From Methylotenera sp. UBA6020 (GTDB taxonomy: Bacteria; Pseudomonadota; Gammaproteobacteria; Burkholderiales; Methylophilaceae): DNA of 11,691 bases. A program made the translations under genes and the position numbers. Below the pieces are notes generated by a model, which saw nothing but the letters and a program-made list of their open reading frames with translations, was not told where the DNA came from and did no database searches. The stretch is from assembly GCA_002429455.1 (NCBI GenBank), contig DIZU01000158.1:7888-19578 (forward strand), written 5' to 3'. The first letter of the stretch is position 1; each line of letters opens with the position of its first letter. Positions 6,638 to 11,691 of this stretch are shown here, piece by piece.

Positions 6638-9600
6638 TTTCCTGATCTTTTTCTTGGTTTTTTTGTAGGTTTTTTTGTTTTTTTACGGCTAACAACTGTG
6701 TGAAGTCAGTGACGGTAACCGGTCTGCTATAAAGGTAGCCTTGTGCTTCCTCGCACCCCATGTCCTTTAAGAACTTTGCTTGCGCTGAGGTTTCTACCCC
6801 TTCTGCGATGACGCTAAACCCTAAGCTGCGCGCCATTGCGTTAATGGCGTTAGCAATAGCTGCATCATCCAGGTCATAGGGCAGGTCACGTACGAATGAT
6901 TGATCGATCTTGATTTTATCAAGCGGCAGTCGCTTGAGATTTGAGAGCGACGAATAACCCGTGCCAAAGTCATCAATCGCTAATCGGACACCGAGTTTTT
7001 TGATGCGGTCGAATGTATCAATCACATATTCAGTATTTAGCATGACCGTACTTTCGGTAATCTCAAGCTCCAGCATGGTTGGATCGCAATCCGTCTCAAT
7101 GAGAATGCCATAAACGGTGTCAGCAAAGTTACTCCGCATAATCTGCACGCCAGATACGTTGACCGCAATCCATTGCATAGAACTGCCATCTTTAATCCAG
7201 CGCATAGCTTGTAAAGCGGCTTGTCGTAGCACCCATTCGCCTATTTGCACGATCAGCCCGGTTTCTTCGGCAACAGGAATAAATTTGGCCGGTGAAACAA
7301 TACCTAACTCTGGGTGGTGCCAGCGTATGAGGGCCTCTGCACCAATAATATCGCCAGTAATGAGGGATACCTGCGGCTGGTAATACACTTCAAACTGATT
7401 GCGCTCCAAGGCGCGGCGTAGCTGGTTCTCCATGGTGTAACGCTCGACGGCATTTTTGCTGAGGTCATCCGAATAGAAGCAATAATTGTTTTTGCCTTTA
7501 TTCTTGACCTGATACATTGCAATATCTGCCGCTTTAACCAAGCTATCGACATCGTTGCCGTCTTTGACGAATATTGAAATGCCAATGCTTGCGCCAATAA
7601 AAATTTCTTTGCCATCAATAATGAATTCCATCTCCAAGGCATGAATAATCTTTTGTGCAACCAGCGCAGCGTCATCGGCTTTATTGATCATATCCATCAT
7701 GACCAAAAACTCATCGCCACCCAATCGTGCGACTACATCGCTCTCTCGGATGGATCGGCTGATTCTTCTCGATACTTCATATAGCAATTTATCGCCTACA
7801 TGGTGCCCAAGGGTGTCGTTAATCGCTTTGAAACGGTCCAAATCAATAAACAGCAGTGCAATTTGATGTTTTTCACGTTCTGCCCGCCGAATGGCATGTT
7901 CCAGTAGTTCGTTCAGGAGGCGGCGATTAGGCAGGCCTGTCAGTGGATCATGATTGACCAGTTCGTTTAGTTGGTTTTGAGAACGTTTGATTTCGGTAAT
8001 GTCAGCAAAAACGCCGACGTAGTTAATCGTCTGACCTTCTTTGTTTTTAACAACGGTAACGGTGAGCCATTCTTGGTAGACCTCACCATTTTTTCTGTGG
8101 TTTGAAACTTCCCCGCACCATTTTTCTTCATTTAATAAAGTGCGCCATAAGTCGTGATTCCCTACTTGCAATACTTTTGGGGTAAAGCCAAAAACATCCT
8201 CTTCAGTAAAGCCGGTGATTTCAGTAAACCCTTTGTTAATCGCAATAATGCGGGCATTATCGTCAATAATCATAATGCCTTCAGAGGCGCTGTCGAATGC
8301 AATTTTGGCTTGGTGTAGACGTTTACCAGCGTTTTCCCTTTGGATGGCGACACCAAATGACCTGCCTATTGCCATTAATGAACCTAGCTCTTGAGGTGTG
8401 GTTTTATCCAAACCCTGACAACGTTCAATAATGATGTTGCCCCACCATTCTTTGTCCGAAAAAATAGGAATGATGACAATCGATTGTGTACCATATTGTT
8501 TGAGGATTTTACGTTCAGCACCAGGTAGGTCACTGAGGTCACCAAAAACAGGGTTACCTTGTTGCAGGATGTCTTTCCAGCGGTTTAATCCATACTCACT
8601 AAAATCGATAGTTTCAAGCTCATCACCAAGGGTGATGAGCCCTGGAGCTGTCCATTTGTATAGTATTGTTGAACAAACAGAACGGCTGTCATTGGTCGTC
8701 TCGGCATTTTTAAAAATAGCGGCGCGACTGAAACGTGAGGCAAGGCATAATTGCTCTAGTACCTTCGACGCGACAGATTGCCAAGACTCCGAAGAGTGCA
8801 GCAGCCAGTCGCAAGAAATAAGCGCATCAAGTATGGCGCTACGATCACGCAAATGACTTTCGGCCATTTTTCGCTCGGTAATATTGCGGCCAAGAGTCAC
8901 CAAGCCTTGGCGGCTACCATCATCATTAAATAGCGGTACTTTAATGACATCCAATACCATTTCACCGCCGTGAGGAAGCGGAATGATTTCTTCATTTCTA
9001 ATTAGATTGCCTGCATTCCATGCGCGTTCGTCAGTTATTTTTGAATGACGAAAGGTTTCTTTGAAGATGGGATCTGATAGGTTGGCGAGCTCAATGTCCG
9101 TTTTATTTTGATAACTTTGTGCATTGAGCTGAAACAACTCCAGGCCGCTGCTATTAGCCTCTAACCAACGATTTTTTTCATCTTTGAAGCAGATAAAATC
9201 AGGGCTGGCATCTATTAGGTTGCGCAGTAATTTTTCGGTATGCCTTAATTGTAATTCGGTGGCAACTCGGTCTGTAATGTCGTGCATGTGGAGCACGTAG
9301 CCGGATTTTTTGTCTTCCAGACGCTGATGGCTGGAAGTGAACACCTTTAATGTGCGAAGCTCATTTTCTGATGCATGTTGCAACACAAAGTCTAAATTAG
9401 AATTTTTTAATTCAGCAACGATACGCTTATGTACGGCTTTAGGTAGTTGCCCGATCCCAGAAGCCACGAGATCGGCATCTAGGTTAAAAATCTCATGGGC
9501 GAAAGGATTGGCATAGTTAACCTTGCATTTGGAATCTGTAGCGATAATTGCAACGCCTTGCAATGAATTTAGCAAACGTCTAGAGAGCATGAGCTCTTTT

Positions 9601-9680
9601 GCTATTGATTCACTCAGATTGCCTTCGCAGGCTGTAGCGGACTGATGTGGTTCCAAATTTTTTGAGTTTTTCACTTGCAT
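6609..9680 (-). CDS. PAS-PAS-GAF-PAS-GGDEF-EAL cyclic-di-GMP enzyme
   Basis: A soluble sensor enzyme of about 1023 residues. Numbering from the upstream ATG at 9686: PAS (about 32-140), PAS (150-272, ending ITERK), GAF (285-450), PAS (460-568), GGDEF (572-735), EAL (750-1000), then a Lys/Gln/Asn tail. The synthase motif is intact (RLGGDEF, 654-660) and is preceded at the right distance by the inhibitory site RESD (647-650). The phosphodiesterase residues are intact: EAL (784-786), NVS (843-845), LEITE (874-878), DDFGTGYSS (905-913), KID (926-928) and EGVET (962-966). So it looks bifunctional, with sensory domains probably choosing the direction; ligands are unknown. The ATG at 9680 is chosen because AGAG lies 6 bp before it; the in-frame ATG at 9686 overlaps that site. 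It is the first gene of an operon with the HD-GYP gene. Confidence 0.94.
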   Translation of the reverse strand: MQVKNSKNLEPHQSATACEGNLSESIAKELMLSRRLLNSLQGVAIIATDSKCKVNYANPFAHEIFNLDADLVASGIGQLPKAVHKRIVAELKNSNLDFVLQHASENELRTLKVFTSSHQRLEDKKSGYVLHMHDITDRVATELQLRHTEKLLRNLIDASPDFICFKDEKNRWLEANSSGLELFQLNAQSYQNKTDIELANLSDPIFKETFRHSKITDERAWNAGNLIRNEEIIPLPHGGEMVLDVIKVPLFNDDGSRQGLVTLGRNITERKMAESHLRDRSAILDALISCDWLLHSSESWQSVASKVLEQLCLASRFSRAAIFKNAETTNDSRSVCSTILYKWTAPGLITLGDELETIDFSEYGLNRWKDILQQGNPVFGDLSDLPGAERKILKQYGTQSIVIIPIFSDKEWWGNIIIERCQGLDKTTPQELGSLMAIGRSFGVAIQRENAGKRLHQAKIAFDSASEGIMIIDDNARIIAINKGFTEITGFTEEDVFGFTPKVLQVGNHDLWRTLLNEEKWCGEVSNHRKNGEVYQEWLTVTVVKNKEGQTINYVGVFADITEIKRSQNQLNELVNHDPLTGLPNRRLLNELLEHAIRRAEREKHQIALLFIDLDRFKAINDTLGHHVGDKLLYEVSRRISRSIRESDVVARLGGDEFLVMMDMINKADDAALVAQKIIHALEMEFIIDGKEIFIGASIGISIFVKDGNDVDSLVKAADIAMYQVKNKGKNNYCFYSDDLSKNAVERYTMENQLRRALERNQFEVYYQPQVSLITGDIIGAEALIRWHHPELGIVSPAKFIPVAEETGLIVQIGEWVLRQAALQAMRWIKDGSSMQWIAVNVSGVQIMRSNFADTVYGILIETDCDPTMLELEITESTVMLNTEYVIDTFDRIKKLGVRLAIDDFGTGYSSLSNLKRLPLDKIKIDQSFVRDLPYDLDDAAIANAINAMARSLGFSVIAEGVETSAQAKFLKDMGCEEAQGYLYSRPVTVTDFTQLLAVKKQKNLQKNQEKDQENANESTHFY
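6658..6684 (-). repeat. Three A7 tracts at the end of the GGDEF-EAL gene
   Basis: On the coding strand, runs of exactly seven A occupy 6684-6678, 6676-6670 and 6664-6658, encoding the K/Q/N-rich tail. The frame of the HD-GYP gene is open from these tracts down to its ATG at 6637, so loss of one A, or a +1 shift, would join the two proteins. Such tracts are known sites of polymerase slippage; whether it happens here is not shown. Confidence 0.8.
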
Positions 9681-9978
9681 AAGCATCTCTGAAAAAACAG
9701 CGCCAATTTAACCTGAAAGTGGAATGGATAACCCCACACCATAAATATAAATAAACCCCTAACCAGTTGTTATCGACCGCAATCGGTAAAACTTTAAGTA
9801 TAAAACTTCCCTATCCTCACTATAATAATAGTAGCTAACCTAAGTAATGTGATTTGCTAATTTTACAACAGAGTTTTTAGACGGCATCTTCGTGATGCAC
9901 ATAATCTTGTATGTGGAGAATGATAACCCAAGTATTGAAGTTCAGTATTGACTAAGGGGCTAAATTAGGAGGAGATGA

Positions 9979-10089
9979 ATGGTGAGTTTTAGTAGCTCAA
10001 TTCAGGATAGCCATAGCACCTATAGTGGAGATCAACATAATCTCTATCCGACCTTGATAAATAGGTCGGTTAGGAGGATTTACGTCTGA
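9979..10089 (+). CDS. Possible small protein of 36 residues
   Basis: The ORF is MVSFSSSIQ... ending in RRIYV, with no recognised domain, signal peptide or membrane helix. Its only support is the ribosome binding site: AGGAGGAG at 9967-9974, five bases before the ATG, as strong as possible. A second AGGAGG (10072-10077) lies near its end with no start codon after it, and a CCGACC/GGTCGG hairpin (10048-10069) falls inside the ORF. No convincing promoter was found. It is rich in Ser and rather random in composition, so it may be chance. Confidence 0.25.
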   Translation: MVSFSSSIQDSHSTYSGDQHNLYPTLINRSVRRIYV

Positions 10090-10111
10090 AGTAATAGATA
10101 TTGCCAGGTTA

Positions 10112-10184
10112 GGTTAGATACGCACACATAAGTCCTGTCTTAGACTTATGTGTAACACCCACTGGGAAAATATAGTATCTAACT
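10112..10184. other. Nested-stem structured element of unknown function
   Basis: An outer stem GTTAGATAC (10113-10121) with GTATCTAAC (10175-10183), extendable by a G-U pair, encloses an 11-pair perfect stem ACACATAAGTC (10124-10134) with GACTTATGTGT (10143-10153) and an eight-base loop, then a small CCC/GGG stem (10158-10166). Both large stems are exact. No U run follows on either strand, so it is not a simple terminator. It could be a small RNA, a leader structure or a small palindromic repeat. Confidence 0.5.
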
Positions 10185-10192
10185 GATTGATT

Positions 10193-10227
10193 TAGAAGAA
10201 GTTCTATTAAAACAACGACTTCTTCTA
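10193..10227 (-). terminator. Hairpin behind tRNA-Ser, possible terminator
   Basis: TAGAAGAAGT (10193-10202) and ACTTCTTCTA (10218-10227) are exact reverse complements with a 15-base loop. It begins 3 bp beyond the encoded CCA on the minus strand. The stem is AT-rich and no strong U run follows, so it may act in 3' end processing as much as in termination. Confidence 0.5.
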
Positions 10228-10230
10228 TTA

Positions 10231-10324
10231 TGGCGGAGAGCGAGGGATTCGAACCCTCGATACAGATTTAAGCCCGTATGCTTCCTTAGCAGGGAAGTGC
10301 CTTCGACCACTCGGCCAGCTCTCC
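10231..10324 (-). tRNA. tRNA-Ser (anticodon GCT)
   Basis: A 94-nt class II tRNA on the minus strand: acceptor GGAGAGC/GCTCTCC, discriminator G and encoded CCA; D arm TGGCCGAGTGGTCGAAGGC; anticodon loop CTGCTAA giving GCT, which reads AGC and AGU; a long variable arm (ATACGG/CTGTAT) typical of serine tRNAs; T arm CGAGGGTTCGAATCCCTCG. It lies about 110 bp downstream of lysC on the same strand. Confidence 0.96.
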
Positions 10325-10371
10325 GTTTATTACGATTACGCTTTAACTAGCGCTTTGCTAATTAGGGCGCG

Positions 10372-10400
10372 ATATTACTTGATTCGCGCCCAAAAATCAA
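10372..10400 (-). promoter_or_regulatory. Predicted promoter of tRNA-Ser
   Basis: On the minus strand TTGATT (10395-10400) is followed after 17 bp by TAATAT (10372-10377) and a GC-only stretch CGCGCCC, as in stringently regulated stable-RNA promoters. The transcript would start about 40 nt before the tRNA. A 7-bp inverted repeat, GGGCGCG/CGCGCCC (10365-10371 and 10385-10391), brackets the -10 box and could also serve as a weak lysC terminator. Confidence 0.5.
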
Positions 10401-10433
10401 TCATAAAACAATGACTAAATATTGGGAAGCGGC

Positions 10434-11669
10434 TTACGCCTCTTCTAATTCAAAAGCTTTGTGCAAAACACGTACCGCAAGCTCTAAATATTTTTCATCA
10501 ATCACCACTGCGATTTTTATTTCTGATGTAGAAATCATTTGAATGTTGATGCCTTCTTCGGCGAGCGTACGGAACATTTTACTGGCAATGCCCACATGTG
10601 AACGCATGCCAACACCAACGACAGAAACTTTGGCAATTTTGTCATCGCCGCTAATTTCACGTGCGCCAATATGGCCTTGTACTTTGTCACGTAAAATATT
10701 CAAGGCTTTATTCAGTTCATTTTTATGCACGGTAAAAGTGAAATCGGTCGTGCCATCTGCGCCCACGTTTTGAATGATCATATCAACGTCAATATTGGCG
10801 TCGGCTACCGGGCCTAAGATTTGATAAGCGATACCTGGCTTATCGGGTACGCCCAATACAGTCACTTTGGCTTCATCACGGTTAAACGCAATGCCTGAAA
10901 TAATCGGCTCTTCCATATTGGTTTCCTTACCATCTTCTTCAAATGTAATGAGTGTGCCGTCGCCTTCTTCTTCAAAGCTAGAGAGCACACGTAGTTTAAC
11001 TTTATATTTGCCGGCAAATTCAACCGAGCGTATTTGCAGTACTTTTGAGCCTTGGGAAGCGAGTTCAAGCATCTCTTCAAACGTGATTGATTTTAAACGG
11101 CGTGCTTCAGGCACCATCCGCGGGTCGGTAGTATAAACACCGTCAACGTCGGTGTAGATTTGGCACTCGTCCGCATTGAGTGCAGCAGCGAGTGCTACGC
11201 CAGTGGTATCAGAGCCACCGCGGCCAAGCGTGGTGATATTGCCGTCGATATCTACCCCTTGAAACCCTGCGACCACGCACACATAACCTGCATCCAAATC
11301 GGCTTTAAGGTTGTGTTGATCTATATTAAGGATGCGTGCTTTGGTATGGGCATCATCGGTTAAAATTTTAACTTGCGCCCCTGTGTAGCTTTTAGCTTTG
11401 ATGCCAAGTTCAATTAACGCGAGCGCGGTCATGCCTATAGTCACTTGCTCGCCAGTCGAGACTATCATATCTAGTTCGCGCGGGTCCGGCTCCGCCATCA
11501 GTTCCTTGGCCAGCCCGAGCAGTCTGTTGGTTTCACCAGACATGGCAGATACCACCACCACAATTTGATGCCCCATGGCTTTATAGCGAGCTACTCGGCG
11601 CGCTACATTGCGGATACGCTCTGGGTTAGCGACTGAAGTGCCGCCATATTTTTGTACAATGAGTGCCAT
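10434..11669 (-). CDS. lysC: Aspartate kinase
   Basis: A complete 411-residue aspartate kinase, which phosphorylates L-aspartate with ATP to 4-phospho-L-aspartate, the first step toward lysine, diaminopimelate, methionine and threonine. The kinase domain (about 1-245) has KYGGTSV (7-13), STGEQ (71-75), and GRGGSDTT (149-156) with [12 protein letters not shown] (173-184). Two ACT domains follow (about 265-335 and 345-411), including [11 protein letters not shown] and [10 protein letters not shown], which bind lysine and/or threonine for feedback inhibition. The layout is the monofunctional type with alpha and beta forms; the segment [12 protein letters not shown] (251-262) precedes the ACT region, where an internal start for a beta subunit is known in some bacteria (Met252 is present here). 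The ATG at 11669 has a weak AGAG ribosome binding site. tRNA-Ser follows on the same strand. Confidence 0.97.
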   Translation of the reverse strand: MALIVQKYGGTSVANPERIRNVARRVARYKAMGHQIVVVVSAMSGETNRLLGLAKELMAEPDPRELDMIVSTGEQVTIGMTALALIELGIKAKSYTGAQVKILTDDAHTKARILNIDQHNLKADLDAGYVCVVAGFQGVDIDGNITTLGRGGSDTTGVALAAALNADECQIYTDVDGVYTTDPRMVPEARRLKSITFEEMLELASQGSKVLQIRSVEFAGKYKVKLRVLSSFEEEGDGTLITFEEDGKETNMEEPIISGIAFNRDEAKVTVLGVPDKPGIAYQILGPVADANIDVDMIIQNVGADGTTDFTFTVHKNELNKALNILRDKVQGHIGAREISGDDKIAKVSVVGVGMRSHVGIASKMFRTLAEEGINIQMISTSEIKIAVVIDEKYLELAVRVLHKAFELEEA

Positions 11670-11691
11670 TTTTGACTCTTTTTAATTACTT

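Larger units (their letters stand above)
9687..10230. other. Intergenic region before the c-di-GMP operon
   Basis: A 0.5 kb gap between the divergent-looking signals of the c-di-GMP operon (leftward) and tRNA-Ser. No recognised gene is present. I see a short plus-strand ORF with a perfect Shine-Dalgarno (9979-10089), a direct repeat AGTATTGA (9931 and 9944), a nested-stem structure (10112-10184) and the hairpin behind tRNA-Ser. I cannot place the operon's promoter confidently. The c-di-GMP riboswitch motifs I know were looked for by eye and not found. Confidence 0.5.

Noticed and set aside
6660..6684. A programmed -1 frameshift at the two A AAA AAC heptamers
   Set aside because: The -1 frame does not lead into the HD-GYP frame; only a +1 shift or loss of one A does, so a classical -1 site is not useful here.
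9900..10110. A possible c-di-GMP riboswitch next to the c-di-GMP operon
   Set aside because: The conserved CAAACC and GCAAAGCC-like blocks of the GEMM class are absent, and the region lies on the far side from the operon's start for plus-strand reading.
10365..10391. A clean intrinsic terminator for lysC
   Set aside because: The stem is strong, but no U run follows on the minus strand and the segment fits the tRNA-Ser promoter better.
1..11691. CRISPR arrays, insertion sequences, rRNA genes
   Set aside because: No regularly spaced repeats, no transposase and no rRNA sequence were seen; the only long direct repeat is the tRNA-Arg pair.

Overview
The window looks like a chromosomal segment of a Gram-negative proteobacterium, most likely a betaproteobacterium of the Methylophilaceae/Nitrosomonadales kind. 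I infer this from the gene content (pirin, RecQ, a DUF3391-type HD-GYP protein, a PAS/GAF/GGDEF/EAL protein, a long two-ACT aspartate kinase next to tRNA-Ser-GCT) and from moderate GC. No sequence search was possible, so the taxon is a guess.

Left part (1-2950, plus strand): the terminator of an upstream gene, a metal-binding pirin family protein, then a full-length RecQ helicase whose DNA is visibly richer in G and C than its surroundings.

Middle part (3121-4951): a 1.7 kb mini-island in the 3' part of the tRNA-Arg(ACG) gene. It is bounded by two direct repeats of 121 bp with one mismatch, 1710 bp apart. Each repeat starts in the anticodon loop and runs through the tRNA 3' end and its terminator. 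No integrase remains. The only cargo is an overlapping two-gene module: a winged-helix/minimal nucleotidyltransferase protein (antitoxin-like) and a HEPN-type helical protein (toxin-like). A promoter with an operator-like palindrome lies upstream, and attP-like short repeats plus a 19-bp-arm inverted repeat lie downstream. The displaced tRNA fragment and its terminator sit at the far end, where they can terminate the operon's transcript.

Right of the island (minus strand): the intact tRNA-Arg, then a two-gene cyclic-di-GMP operon. Its first gene is a PAS-PAS-GAF-PAS-GGDEF-EAL protein with intact synthase, inhibitory and phosphodiesterase motifs. Its second gene is an HD-GYP phosphodiesterase that overlaps the first by 29 bp. 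Just before the overlap are three runs of seven A residues on the coding strand; loss of one A would fuse the two proteins.

Far right: a 0.5 kb gap with a possible 36-codon ORF led by a perfect Shine-Dalgarno and an unexplained nested-stem RNA-like structure, then tRNA-Ser(GCT) with its own promoter, then the complete aspartate kinase gene lysC, all minus strand except the small ORF.
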